Shown here: in pieces, positions 33,747 through 44,689 of the stretch
How positions within the stretch are numbered: the stretch's first letter is position 1
How the letters are laid out: every line of letters begins with the position of its first letter
Assembly: GCA_037176705.1 (NCBI GenBank)
Contig: CM073886.1
Span: 3,782,001 to 3,846,000 of the forward strand
DNA length: 64,000 nucleotides
From: Molossus alvarezi
Lineage: Eukaryota; Chordata; Mammalia; Chiroptera; Molossidae
Reading direction: 5' to 3'
Notes under the pieces: generated by a model
Told to the model about the DNA's origin: nothing
The model's input: the letters and a program-made list of their open reading frames with translations, nothing else
Databases searched by the model: none
Program-made: the position numbers and the translations under genes

Positions 33747-36477
33747 CATGGAGAGGTGTCCAAGGTGGCAGTGGATTAGGTGGAAGTTACACCGACCTCC
33801 TCCCAGGTCCAAAGTGGAATTACAACTAAACTATAGAACAGTCAGCCTGAATAACCAAGTGAAGACCAGCCAAACAGAAGTCTTATAACCAAGGATTTAC
33901 AGAAGCCATTGGTAGGAAGGGCAGAGACGCAAAACCAGCTGGCCTCACTCCCGTGTGTGGCAGTTAAGAATCAGGAGGGATATCTTAGCTGCAAAGATCC
34001 CCTCTGAGGAGTGTAGGGCCTCAACCTTATGCCGGGCTCCCCAGCCCAAAGCACCTAACTGGGACTAGGAGCCCACATAACATCTGGCTGTGAAAGTCAG
34101 CAGGGATTCTGTATGCCAGAGGGATACAGGAGTCTGCTGGAAACCCAGGTGTCCTTGTAAAGAGCCAGGTAAAAAATCTTGTTCTTGGCCAAACATCTTG
34201 GGCTTCAGTAGAGAAAATATGGATTGGAGTGGACAGGAGTCCTGCGAAGACAGACTGGGTTGTGTGGCTCTGGGATGAGATCTGAAAGGTCAGCTGCCAG
34301 GGTCTCTGTGCTGAGTCCCTCTCCTGCACCGCCCACAGATGCCATCTTTTCTGGGTGGAGCACTTGCCTCTGAAATGCATCAGCCTGGGGGAATGCAATA
34401 GCCCCACCTTCTTGATTCCCTGTTGCCTTGCCCAGCCTATCTCATACCTTGCAGAGGAGTCAGCTGCGTCAGCCTATGCCGTAGACTTATTTAGAAGTCT
34501 CTTAAGGGAAAACTCTGGAGATTTCGAAGACTGAGTTGTGCAGCTCTGCGGGGGGGGGAGGCTATTTCCCCTCCCCCTGCCAGGTGCTTTGCACACCAGA
34601 GCAATGCCACATACCAGAACAACATTCTGCCTCCCCCTAGAAGATCCACTAGTCTCACTATGAGAGATCCACTAACCTGTCCCTCCAACTGCTGATGGCA
34701 GGCCCTGTTGAGCTCATGCTCTGTGAATTTGTCAGCTGGCTGTGACGTCCTGGGCCTGAGTGCAGACTCTTTTAGAAGACTTTCAAGGAGGTATAGTGAG
34801 ACTCCGAAAGAGGCTGATTTGTGTAACTGTAGGATAGAGGACATTGTTCCTTTGCATGCCCAACTGGTGCCACCGTTCTTATGCAGATCCATCCCCTCAC
34901 ACAGCCAAATCTCGGTCTGTTCAGGCCTGGTGAATTCTTCTGGCCCCACCCTGAAGGTCCCACCACAAAGGTCTGTGCATGCTCACTTAGAGGTGGCTGG
35001 CCTTGGTATTCCCAGAGACTTTTGCTGAGTTGCCTAACCTAATATTAGCACTGAGTTTAAATATGTATCAGTCTTGTGAAAACTACTTATCTCTACCTGG
35101 TGACTTAATAGGAACCTACTTTGTGTACTATCAAAGGTGCCTTTAGTAACTGAGCCTACCAGGCAGCCAACAGGCAGTGGCAGATCTCAAGGTGCCTTTA
35201 GGTCTTTTGCTGACCTAGTCCTTTGTTTGATGCTGGTGGAAACCAGCATTGGTATGCAGTTTGGCCCCTTCTATAAACACTGAGGCTCAGTAGAGGCAGC
35301 CACTGTGAATTGCTCTGTAACTCCAACAAGTAGCCCAGGGCCAGTTACAGGCAGTGCCTGACACTGACCTGCATTGTGGTTGGTCCCAAGAGGTTTCAGA
35401 ACCAACATATATGGTGGTAAAATTTGGACCACATCCAGAGCATGACCCAGTTAGCTTTAAAAGCAGGATACACAAAGGGAGATGTTGGCAAGTACCAGAC
35501 CCTGCTGTAGCAAATTCTGCTTCATGGGGGTCAGCTCTGGCCCAGCAGCTTATACATTATGGTTGAGGTCATTTCTCATATTGAACCAACTGGAGGGGCA
35601 ACCCCACTCATGGAGAGGCCCACAATAACCAAGACTGAATTAAAACAGGAAGGTTTGCATAAAACACTCAGGGGACATCCTCAAGCACTGAATTTATGAG
35701 ATCAGGGAGAATCCACAAGACACCTACTACGTAAGGCCACCATACTAAGACTGGGAGGCATAGCAGACATACCTAATACACACAAACAAACAGGCAACAA
35801 AAATGGGAAGAACTAGAAACATGCCCCAAATAAAAGAACAAAAGAAATCTCCAGAAAAGAACTGAATGAAATGGAGGTAAGCAATCTCTCAGATAAAGAG
35901 TTGAAAATAATGATTAGAAGGATGCTCAAGGAACTTAGGGGGAGACAAGATGAACTCAGTGAGAAGGTAAAGAGACAGTAAACATAAAAATGGACATAGA
36001 AACCATAAAAATAAAAACCACAGAAATTAAGATGCAATATCTGAACTGAGAATATACTAGAAGGAATCAACAGCATGCAAAAGGAAGGAGATCAACTCAG
36101 CAATTTGGAAGACAAAATAGAAAACACCCAGTCAGGGCAGCAAATAAAAAACAGAATTTAAAAATGTAGTTTAAGGGACCTCTGGGACAACATCAAGTGT
36201 AACAACATCTGCATCATACTGGCACCAGATGGAGAATAAATTTAAAAAAAAAGGAATTGAGAATTCACTTGAAGAAATAATGACTAAAAGTTCCCCTAAC
36301 CTTGTAAAGAAAAGACACACAAGTCCAGGAAGCACAGAGATTTCCAAAAAAGATGAACCCAAAAAGGCCCATGCCAAGACACATAATAAATATAAAGACA
36401 AAGAGAGCATCATAAAGCAGCAAGAGAAAACAGCTGTCTACAAGGGAACTCTTATAAGACGGTCAGCTGATTTCTTT
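33747..36477 (+). mobile_element. Older HAL1-like (or ancestral L1) element, 5' part
   Basis: Begins GTCCAAGGTGGCAGTGGATT. Its 5'UTR follows the plan of the 13539 HAL1 (AGTTAAGAATCAGGAGG versus ATAAAAATCAGGAGG; CATAACATCTGGCTGTGAAAG versus CATAACTTCTGGCTGGAAAA). An ORF1-like stretch runs from ATG 35803 to 36477, where the L1 at 36478 interrupts it at the RRSADF motif. No 3' end is seen. Confidence 0.7.
35803..36477 (+). pseudogene. HAL1/L1 ORF1p remnant, truncated
   Basis: Starts ATGGGAAGAACTAGAAAC and continues CCCCAAATAAAAGAACAAAA, aligning with the HAL1 ORF1 start at 14439. Contains a decayed coiled coil and RRM (ENSLEEIMTKSSPNLVKKRH), PKKAHAKTHNKYKDKESI and YKGTLIRRSADFF. Frameshifts and stops are present. 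The C-terminus is lost at the next insertion. Confidence 0.7.
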
Positions 36478-37975
36478 TTAAAAAAAAATAATTTATTTAT
36501 TTGTGTTACAAATGTTTCTCCTTTCTTCCCTCCCCACTCTGCCCGACCTTCATTGTCCATGTCCATTGTTCATGCATACATGCATATAAGTTCTGTGGTT
36601 TATCTATCCCCCACACTCCCTCTTCTGGGAATTGTCAGTCTGTACCCCACTTCCACATCTCTGGGACTAGCCTGTTCTTCAGACTGTTATGTTTATTATA
36701 TTCCAAAAATAAGTGAGAACATGTGATATTTGTCTTTCTCTGGTTCGCTTGTTTTGCTTAGGATAATACTATCCAGGTCCCTCCATATCGTCTCACAGGA
36801 TAAGAAATCTTCCTTTCTTACAGCTGCCTAGTACTCCATTGTGTATATGTGCTACAGCTTTTATATCCATTTATCTACTGATGAACATTTGGCAGTTTCC
36901 AGATTTGCGCTATTATAAATAGTGCTGCTATAAACATGGGGGTGCATATATTCTTTCTGATTGGTGTTTCAGGCTTCTAAGGGTATATTCCTAGAAGTGG
37001 GATCACTAGGTCAAATGGAAGTTCAATTTTTAATTTTTTGAGGTAATACCATATTGTTTTAGATAGTGGCGGCACCGGTGTGCATTCCCACCAGCAGTGT
37101 ACTAGAGTCCCCTTTTCTTCACACCCTCGCCAACACTTGTTGTTTGATTATTTGTTGATGGCGGCGATTCTGACAGGTGTGAGGTGATACCTCATTGTTG
37201 TTTTAATTTGCATCTCTCTGATGATTAGTGATGTTGAGCATTTCTTCATATGCCTCTTAGCCATTTGTATGTACAGTTTGGAGAGGTGTCTGTTTAGTTC
37301 CTCTGCCCATTTTGTAATTGGGTTCTTTGTTTTCCTTTTGTTGAGCTGTATGAGCACTCTCTATATATTTGAAATTAACCCCTTATCTGCTATATCATTG
37401 GCAATTATGCTCTCCCATACAATGGGTAGCCTTTCCATTTTGATGATTGTATCTTTTGCTGTGCAGAAGCTTTTGAGTTTGATGTAGTCGCATGTGTTCA
37501 TTTTTTCCTTTGTCCCTGTTGCCTTAGGTGAAGTATCAGTGAAAATTCTGCAGCGTATGATGTCTGAAATTTTGTTGCCTATATTTTCTTTTAGGATTTT
37601 TAGAGATTCATGAGTCACATTTAAGTCTTTTATCCATTTGAGTTTATTCTTGTGTATGGTGTAAGTTAGTGGTCTAGTTTCATTTTTTTGCACATAGCTG
37701 TCCAATTTTCCCAATGCCATTTATTAAAGATGCTGTCTTTACTCCACTGTATGCTCTTGCCACCTTTGTCAAATATTAATTGAGCATATTACCTTGGGTC
37801 CATTTCTGGGTTCTCTATTCTGTTCCATTGATCTATCTGCCTGTTCTTGTGCCAGTGCCAGACTGTTTTGATTACAGTGGATTTGTAGTATAACCTGATA
37901 TTTAGTATTGTGATCCCAGCTTCTTTTTTCTTCTTTCCCAAGATTACTCTGGTTATTTGAGTTCTTTTTTGGTTG
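36478..37975 (-). mobile_element. 5'-truncated L1
   Basis: A T-rich tail at 36478, 3'UTR with CATGCATACATGCATATAAG, then the C-terminal part of ORF2 antisense (36697-37975). It ends abruptly in the complement of ACCAAAAAAGAACTC, where a + strand L1 begins with no base between. Confidence 0.9.
36697..37975 (-). pseudogene. L1 ORF2p C-terminal remnant
   Basis: C-terminal third of ORF2 on the minus strand, with [38 protein letters not shown] and [16 protein letters not shown]. The Cys motif near 37080-37140 is damaged. Stops and frameshifts are present. Confidence 0.85.
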
Positions 37976-38288
37976 ACAGGGTAGAAAAAAATCAACCAAT
38001 CAGATAAACAAAAGGAAAAAACAATTGAAAACAGGAAGATAGCTTAAGAGAACTCTGGGACATTTGGAAACATAATAATATTTGCATCATAGGAGTCCCC
38101 AAAGTGGAAGAAAATGGGCAAGGTTTAGAGAATATGTTTGAAGAAATAGTGACAGAAAACTGTCCTAACTTGTTGAAGGAAGAAGGCATTCAAGTTCCAG
38201 TAGCACAGAGCCCCAAGTAATAAGAACACAAACAGGTCCACACCAAGACACATAGTAATTAAAATGCCAAAAATTAAAGACCAAGACA

Positions 38289-39372
38289 GGAGAGAGAAAT
38301 GGCGGCGAAGTGAATGGAGGGAACCAGACCGTCTCCCAAGACCAAACTGGATTTACAAGGAAAACAAAGGCAAACCTTCAGGAAAGGGCAGCGGAAGGAC
38401 ACCTTGGAGGACCACTTAACCAGAAACACCCACTCAGTCCTGGTAGGCTTGCGAGGACGGGAGAGGGGACCAAGAGCCCAGGGTCCGCAGCGGCCTGGGC
38501 AGGGGCCAGGGAACTAGAGGGGAAGTTAATTCCACCACCTTTCTTCCCACCGTGCACGGCCCTGGAAACTCTGTAGCCGGCTAGGCTAGGCTCTCCGCTG
38601 AAGCCGCACAGACTCCTGGCCCCCAGGGAACTCGGCGGGACCAGGGAACTCGGAGGAACCGGGGAACTAGGCGGAAAGTTAATTCTACTGCTTCCCCTCC
38701 CGCCGTGCAAGGCCCTGTTGCCCCTGAAGCCGCACAGACTCGCAGTCCCCAGGCAACTCGGTGGGACCGGGGAACGCGGTGGAAAGTTAATTCTACCGCC
38801 TCTCTCCCGCCGTGCACGGCCTGGAAACCCTGTTGCCCCTGAAGCCACACAGACTCGCAGTCCCCAGGCAACTCGGTGGGACCGGGAAACGCGGTGGAAA
38901 GCTAATTCTACCGCCTCCCTCCCCGCCTTGCACGGCCTGGAAACCCTGTTGCCCCTGAAGCCTCACAGACTCGCAGACCCCAGGCAACTGGGTGGGACAG
39001 GGGAACGCGGTGGAAAGTGAACTCTACTGTCTCCCTTCCCGCCTGCAGGGCCCTGGAAACTCTGTAGCGGGCTAAACTCTCCGCTGAAGCTGCACAGACT
39101 CCTGGCCCCCAGGGAACTGGGCAGGACCAGGGAACTCAGCGGGAAATTATTCCCACCGCCTCCCTTGCCACCCTGCATGGGTCCTCCTAATGCTATAGCC
39201 TGCTAAACTCCCCGCTGGAGCCACACAGACTCCCTGAGAACAGGGGACTTGGCGGGATTAAAGTGGGTCCTCCCCGGTGCATCCAAACCCAGGAGAGGGA
39301 GCCACAAACAGCAAAACACCAACACCCACTGGGAAAACTTGGCAGACTCCAAAGCCCACTGTGATAACGAAA
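38289..39372 (+). promoter_or_regulatory. L1 5'UTR / internal promoter with tandem array
   Basis: GC- and CpG-rich 1.08 kb. It opens with AAATGGCGGCG, whose complement CGCCGCCATTT resembles a YY1 site, the element that positions the start in human L1. Six tandem units follow (38508-39256). The region where other L1s here have CTCCAGGCAAAAAGCTAGAGG is replaced by the array. Promoter activity is inferred from L1 biology. Confidence 0.7.
38508..39256 (+). repeat. Tandem array, six units of about 115-131 bp
   Basis: The landmark AAGCCGCACAGACTC (or a near match) recurs at 38601, 38727, 38842, 38958, 39087 and 39218, i.e. spacings 126, 115, 116, 129 and 131. Units also share GGTGGAAAGTTAATTCTACC and CCCCAGGCAACTCGGTGGGA. 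The middle units are the most alike. Confidence 0.92.
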
Positions 39373-40275
39373 ATGGTGAGAAACAGAAACAAAAGCCAAA
39401 TGAAAGATCAAGAGACCTCTACAGAAGATGAAATAAATGAGGTGCAGTTAAGCAAGTTAACAGAACTAGAATTTAGAGCCATGATGTTGCGGAAGCTCAA
39501 CAGCATGTGTAAGGACATGAGCAACATGAGTAAAGACATAGAAATGTTGAAAATAAACCATCTGGAAATGAAAAACCAACAGGAAGAAATGAAGAATGAC
39601 ATATCGGAAATGAAAAACACACTGGAAGGTCTAAAAAGCAGAGTAGGGGAAGCTGAGGACCGGATCAGTGAATTAGAAGACAGGCTAGAAGAAATCAACC
39701 AATCAGAAAACCAAAAGGAAAAAAAGATTAAAAAACAAGAAGAGAGCTTAAGAGAATTGTGGGACAACTGGAAACGTAATAATATTCGTATCATAGGAGT
39801 CCCTGAGGAAGAAGAAAGTAAGCGAGGGCTAGAGAATATATTCAAAGAAATAGTGACAGAAAACTTCCCTAATTTGGTGAAGGAAGAAGGCATTCAAGTT
39901 CAAGAAGCTCAGAGAGCCCCAAGTAAGAAGAACCCAAACAGGCCCACACCAAGACACATAGTAATCAAACTGCCAAAAATTCAAGACAAAGAGAGAATCC
40001 TAAAAGCAGCAAGAGATAAGCAACAGGTTACCTACAAAGGAACCCCCATAAGGCTCTCAGCTGACTTCTCACAAGAAACATTACAGGCTCGAAGGGAATG
40101 GCATGAAGTAATCAAGGTCATGAAAAACAAGGATATGAATCCAAGACTACTCTACCCAGCAAGGCTATCGTTCAAAATAGAAGGCCAAATAAAGAGCTTC
40201 CCAGACAAAATAAGGCTAAGGGAGTACATTAGCACCAAACCAGCACTGCAAGAAATGTTAAAAGGACTGCTGTAA
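39373..40275 (+). CDS. L1 ORF1 protein, intact
   Basis: A 300-residue RNA-binding protein with the usual L1 layout. The N-terminus is basic (MVRNRNKSQMKDQETSTED). A long coiled coil covers about 30-130 (MSKDIEMLKINHLEMKN, RISELEDRLEEINQ) and should form the trimer. The RRM covers about 133-225 (NNIRIIGVPEEEESKRG, VTENFPNLVKEEGIQVQ). The C-terminal domain covers about 225-295 (PTPRHIVIKLPK, RLSADFSQETLQARREWHE, LLYPARLSFKIEGQ). The frame is open upstream to 39277, but ATG 39373 aligns with the ORF1 starts of sister copies and is followed by the conserved N-terminus, so it is the preferred start. It ends 45 bases before ORF2. The protein binds its own mRNA in cis and is needed for retrotransposition. 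Confidence 0.93.
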   Translation: MVRNRNKSQMKDQETSTEDEINEVQLSKLTELEFRAMMLRKLNSMCKDMSNMSKDIEMLKINHLEMKNQQEEMKNDISEMKNTLEGLKSRVGEAEDRISELEDRLEEINQSENQKEKKIKKQEESLRELWDNWKRNNIRIIGVPEEEESKRGLENIFKEIVTENFPNLVKEEGIQVQEAQRAPSKKNPNRPTPRHIVIKLPKIQDKERILKAARDKQQVTYKGTPIRLSADFSQETLQARREWHEVIKVMKNKDMNPRLLYPARLSFKIEGQIKSFPDKIRLREYISTKPALQEMLKGLL

Positions 40276-40320
40276 TTACCAGGAGAAATGGGAAGAAAAA
40301 CAGAACCACACTAAACAAAA

Positions 40321-43300
40321 ATGGCAATAAATAAGTACATATCAATAACCACCTTAAATGTAAATGGACTGAATGCTCCCATAAAAAGACACAGAGTAGC
40401 TGACTGGATAAGAAAGCAAGACTCATCTATATGCTGTTTACAAGAAACCCACCTCACAACAAAAGACTCACATAGATTGAAAGTGAAGGGATGGAAAAAA
40501 ATCTTTCAAGCAAATGGAAAAGACAAAAAAGCTGGGGTAGCAATACTGATATCTGATAAAATAGACTTCAGATTGAAGGCCATAACTAGAGACAAAGAAG
40601 CCCACTACATAATATTGAAAGGATCTATCCAACAGGAAGATATAACCTTGATAAACATATATGCACCCAATATAGGAGCACCAAAATATATTAAAAATCT
40701 TCTGGAGGACTTCCAAGGAGAAATCGATAGTAATACAATCATAACAGGGGACTTCAACACCCCGCTCACATCACTGGATAGATCCTCTAGACAAAAAATT
40801 AGCAAGGAAACAGAGACTCTAAATGAAGCACTAGACCAAATGGATTTAATAGATATCTACAGAGAACTACACCCCAAAACTACAGAATTCACATTCTTCT
40901 CAAGTGCACATGGGACATTCTCAAAGATAGACCACATGTTAGGGCACAAACTAAGTCTCTACAAGTTCAAAAAGATTGAAATTATAACAAGCATCTTCTC
41001 AGACCACAATGGTATGAAACTAGAAATCAATTGCAAGAAGAACATGCAAAGACATTTTAACACATGGAAGCTAAATAGAATGTTATTAAACAATGAATGG
41101 GTCACCGAGGAAATCAAGGAAGAAATCAAAAACTTCCTGGAAACCAATGAAAATGAGGACACAACAATACAAAATCTATGGGATGCAGCAAAAGCAGTTC
41201 TGAGAGGGAAGTTTATAGCACTACAGGCCTACCTCAAAAAAGAAGAAAAATCTCTAATAGACTACCTAACCTCACAACTTAAAGAACTAGAGAGTAAACA
41301 AAAAGAAAACCCCAGAGCAAGTAGAAGAAAAGAAATAGTAAGGATCAGAGCAGAAATAAACGACATAGAGACCAAAAAAACAATCCAGAGGATCAATAAA
41401 ACAAAGAGCTGGTTTTTCGAAAAGATAAACAAGATTGATGGACCCTTAGCTAGACTCACCAAGAAACAAAGAGAGAGAACCCAAATACATAAAATCAGAA
41501 ATGAAACAGGAGAGATAACAACTGACCCTACAGAAATACAAAACATCGTTAACAACTACTATGAAAAATTATACGGCAACAAATTCGAAAATCTAGGCGA
41601 AATGGACAAATTTCTAGAAACACATAGTCTCCCAAAATTGGATCAGATAGAGATTGAAAACTTGAACAGACCAATAACAACAGAAGAAATTGAAGATGTA
41701 ATCAAGACTCTTCCAGCAAACAAAAGCCCAGGCCCGGATGGCTTCACAGGGGAGTTTTACCGAACATTCAAAGAAGAACTAATACCCATTCTCCTCAAAC
41801 TATTTCAAAAAATTCAAGAAGAAGGAAGACTTCCAAACTCGTTTTATGAAGCCAGCATAACTCTAATTCCAAAACCAGAAAAAGACACAACAAAGAAAGA
41901 AAACTACAGGCCAATATCCCTGATGAACATAGATGCCAAAATCCTGAACAAAATACTAGCAAATCGAATCCAGCAATACACCAGAAAAATTATCCACCAT
42001 GACCAGTTGGGATTCATCCCAGGGATGCAAGGCTGGTACAATATTCGCAAATCCATAAATGTGATACACCACATAAATAAATTGAAGAATAAAAACCACA
42101 TGATCATATCAATAGATGCCGAAAAAGCCTTTGACAAAATCCAGCATCCGTTTCTGATAAAAACGCTCAGCAGTGTGGGAATAGAGGGATCATATCTCGA
42201 CATAATAAAGGCCATATATGAAAGACCTACAGCCAACATCATACTCAATGGGCAAAAACTAAAAGCATTTCCCTTAAGAACAGGAACAAGGCAAGGATGC
42301 CCACTTTCGCCACTCCTATTTAACATAGTACTGGAAGTCTTAGCCACAGCAATCAGACAGGAAGAAAAAATAAAAGGGATCCAAATTGGAAAGGAGGAAG
42401 TGAAATTGTCATTATTTGCAGATGACATGATACTGTACATAGAAAATCCCAAAGACTCCACCAAAAGCTTACTAGACTTAATAAATGAATTTGGCAAAGT
42501 AGCAGGATACAAAATTAACGTCAAGAAATCGATGGCATTCTTATACACCAATGATGAACTCACAGAAAGAGAAACTAAGCAAACAATCCCATTTACCATT
42601 GCGGCAAAAAAATTAAGATACCTAGGAATAAACTTAACCAAAGAGATAAAGGACCTATTCGCAGAAAACTACAGGTCTTTGAAAAAAGAAATAGAGCAAG
42701 ATGTAAAAAAGTGGAAGAACATACCCTGTTCATGGATTGGGAGAATTAACATCATTAAAATGTCCATATTACCCAAAGCAATCTATAGATTCAACGCAAT
42801 CCCCATCAAAATACCAACGGCATACTTCAAAGAATTAGAACAATTACTTCAAAAGTTCATATGGAACCAAAAAAGGCCTCGAATAGCCACAGCAATCTTG
42901 AAAAGGAAGAACAAAGTTGGAGGGATCACAATACCAGATTTCAGGTTATACTACAAAGCCACCATAATCAAAACAGCCTGGTACTGGCACAAGAACAGGT
43001 ATATAGACCAGTGGAACAGAATAGAGAACCCAGAAATGGACCCTAGGCAATATGCTCAATTAATATTTGACAAAGGTGGCAAGAGCATTCAGTGGAGTAA
43101 GGACAGCCTCTTTAATAAATGGTGCTGGGAAAATTGGACAGCTACTTGCCGAAAAATGAAACTAGATCATCAACTTACACCCTACACCAAAATAAACTCA
43201 AAATGGATAAAAGACTTAAATGTAACTCATGAATCCATAAAAATCCTAGAGGAGACTGTGGGCAACAAAATATCAGACATCATTCGCAGCAGAATTTTTA

Positions 43301-44145
43301 CTGACACATCACCTAAGGCAATAGAAACAAAGGAGAAAATGAACACATGGGACTACATCAAACTCAAAAGCTTCTGCACAGCGAAAGATACAATCATCAA
43401 AACGGAAAGGCTACCCACTGTATGGGAGAGCATAATTGCCAATGATATATCAGATAAGGGGTTAATTTCCAATACATATAGAGAGCTCATACAACTCCAC
43501 AAAAGGAAGACAAAGAATCCAATTAAAAAATGGGCAGAGGAACTAAATAGACACCTCTCCAAACAGGACATACAAATGGCTAAGAGACATATGAAGAAAT
43601 GTTCATCATCACTAATCATCAGAGAGATGCAAATCAAAACAACAATGAGGTATCACCTCACACCTGTCAGAATGGCCGCCATCAACAAATCATCAAACAA
43701 CAAGTGTTGGCGAGGGTGTGGAGAAAAGGGGACTCTAGCACACTGTTGGTGGGAATGCAGACTGGTGCAGCCACTATGGAAAACAATATGGTGTCACCTC
43801 AAAAAATTAAAAATTGAACTCCCATTTGACCCAGTGATCCCACTTCTAGGAATATACCCTAAGAAGCCTGAAACACCAATCAGAAAGAATATATGTACCC
43901 CCATCTTTGTAGCAGCACTATTTACAATCGCTAAGATCTGGAAACAGCCCAAGTGCCCATCAGTAGACGAATGGATTAAAAAGCTGTGGTACATATACAC
44001 AATGGAGTACTACGCAGCGGTAAGAAAGAAAGATCTCTTATCCTTTGAGACTACATGGAGGGACCTGGAAAGTATCATCCTAAGTGAAACAAGCCAAGCA
44101 GTGAAAGACAAATTTCATATGATCTCACTGATTTCTGGAATATAA
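40321..44145 (+). CDS. L1 ORF2 protein (endonuclease / reverse transcriptase), intact
   Basis: A 1274-residue frame without a break, the usual mammalian length. The AP-type endonuclease has N13, E42 (LQETHL), GDFNTPL and a SDHNGM active-site His. The reverse transcriptase has [46 protein letters not shown] and the catalytic FADDM with D701-D702. The Z region and linker follow. The C-terminal Cys motif is C-x3-C-x7-H-x4-C at 1129-1146 ([18 protein letters not shown]). The enzyme nicks target DNA and primes cDNA synthesis from the 3' hydroxyl. All core residues I can check are present. Its neighbour ORF1 is also open, so this copy is a candidate for activity. Confidence 0.95.
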   Translation: MAINKYISITTLNVNGLNAPIKRHRVADWIRKQDSSICCLQETHLTTKDSHRLKVKGWKKIFQANGKDKKAGVAILISDKIDFRLKAITRDKEAHYIILKGSIQQEDITLINIYAPNIGAPKYIKNLLEDFQGEIDSNTIITGDFNTPLTSLDRSSRQKISKETETLNEALDQMDLIDIYRELHPKTTEFTFFSSAHGTFSKIDHMLGHKLSLYKFKKIEIITSIFSDHNGMKLEINCKKNMQRHFNTWKLNRMLLNNEWVTEEIKEEIKNFLETNENEDTTIQNLWDAAKAVLRGKFIALQAYLKKEEKSLIDYLTSQLKELESKQKENPRASRRKEIVRIRAEINDIETKKTIQRINKTKSWFFEKINKIDGPLARLTKKQRERTQIHKIRNETGEITTDPTEIQNIVNNYYEKLYGNKFENLGEMDKFLETHSLPKLDQIEIENLNRPITTEEIEDVIKTLPANKSPGPDGFTGEFYRTFKEELIPILLKLFQKIQEEGRLPNSFYEASITLIPKPEKDTTKKENYRPISLMNIDAKILNKILANRIQQYTRKIIHHDQLGFIPGMQGWYNIRKSINVIHHINKLKNKNHMIISIDAEKAFDKIQHPFLIKTLSSVGIEGSYLDIIKAIYERPTANIILNGQKLKAFPLRTGTRQGCPLSPLLFNIVLEVLATAIRQEEKIKGIQIGKEEVKLSLFADDMILYIENPKDSTKSLLDLINEFGKVAGYKINVKKSMAFLYTNDELTERETKQTIPFTIAAKKLRYLGINLTKEIKDLFAENYRSLKKEIEQDVKKWKNIPCSWIGRINIIKMSILPKAIYRFNAIPIKIPTAYFKELEQLLQKFIWNQKRPRIATAILKRKNKVGGITIPDFRLYYKATIIKTAWYWHKNRYIDQWNRIENPEMDPRQYAQLIFDKGGKSIQWSKDSLFNKWCWENWTATCRKMKLDHQLTPYTKINSKWIKDLNVTHESIKILEETVGNKISDIIRSRIFTDTSPKAIETKEKMNTWDYIKLKSFCTAKDTIIKTERLPTVWESIIANDISDKGLISNTYRELIQLHKRKTKNPIKKWAEELNRHLSKQDIQMAKRHMKKCSSSLIIREMQIKTTMRYHLTPVRMAAINKSSNNKCWRGCGEKGTLAHCWWECRLVQPLWKTIWCHLKKLKIELPFDPVIPLLGIYPKKPETPIRKNICTPIFVAALFTIAKIWKQPKCPSVDEWIKKLWYIYTMEYYAAVRKKDLLSFETTWRDLESIILSETSQAVKDKFHMISLISGI

Positions 44146-44689
44146 TGAACATAACAGTTTGAGGACAATCCCCTAAGGAGTGGGGAGCTGAGAGAGGGAT
44201 GAACAACAGAACTTAAATGCATGGAGGCATGAACAGTGGATATGGACAACAATCAGGGGAAGGGGCAGGGAGGGAAGGGGGAGGGGGGAATCAGTGGGGG
44301 GAAAAGGAGAATCATTTGTAACAAAAATTAATCAATAAAAAAAAATAAAAAAAAAAAAAGACCAAGACATAATCCTAAAGGCAGCAAGAGATAAGCAATA
44401 AGTTACCTACGAAGGAAACCTCATATGGCTTTCAGCTAACTTATCAACAGAAACACTACAGGCCAGAAGGGAGTGGCATCAAGTAATCAAGGTCATGGAA
44501 AACAAGGATCTAATTCCAAGACTACTCTATCCAGAAAGGCTATCATTCAAATAGAAGGTCAAATAGCTCCCCAGACAAAAATATATCAACACCAAACCAG
44601 CAATGCAAGATATGTTAAAAGGACTGCTGTAATTAACACAGAAATAGGAAGAAAAATAGAACCACACTAAACAAAAATAGCAATAAATA

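Larger units (their letters stand above)
38289..44356 (+). mobile_element. Full-length L1 with both ORFs intact
   Basis: A 6.07-kb element with 5'UTR 38289-39372 (start GGAGAGAGAAATGGCGGCG), ORF1 39373-40275, a 45-base spacer, ORF2 40321-44145, a G-rich 3'UTR and an A-rich tail. A 13-bp target duplication AAAGACCAAGACA lies at 38276-38288 and 44357-44369. No inactivating change is visible in either frame. It lies in the same orientation as the ABCA-like gene, within its second intron. Confidence 0.95.

Noticed and set aside
34027..35028. Open frames of 100-150 codons on both strands (34491-34949, 34708-35028)
   Set aside because: They fall in the 5'UTR of the older HAL1-like element and show no domain.
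38378..39178. Long overlapping open frames on both strands in the GC-rich 5'UTR array
   Set aside because: High GC and a repeat period often near a multiple of three give open frames by chance. The translations are low-complexity repeats (Pro/Ser/Arg-rich).
38508..39256. Regular direct repeats that might suggest a CRISPR-like array
   Set aside because: Units are contiguous 115-131 bp tandem copies without unique spacers and lie inside an L1 promoter in a mammalian genome.
41904..42641. A 245-codon open frame antisense to the L1 reverse transcriptase; similar ones at 21397-22068 and 48916-49386
   Set aside because: It is the mirror of the conserved RT palm codons and recurs wherever that region is intact. 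No independent motif or start context was seen.
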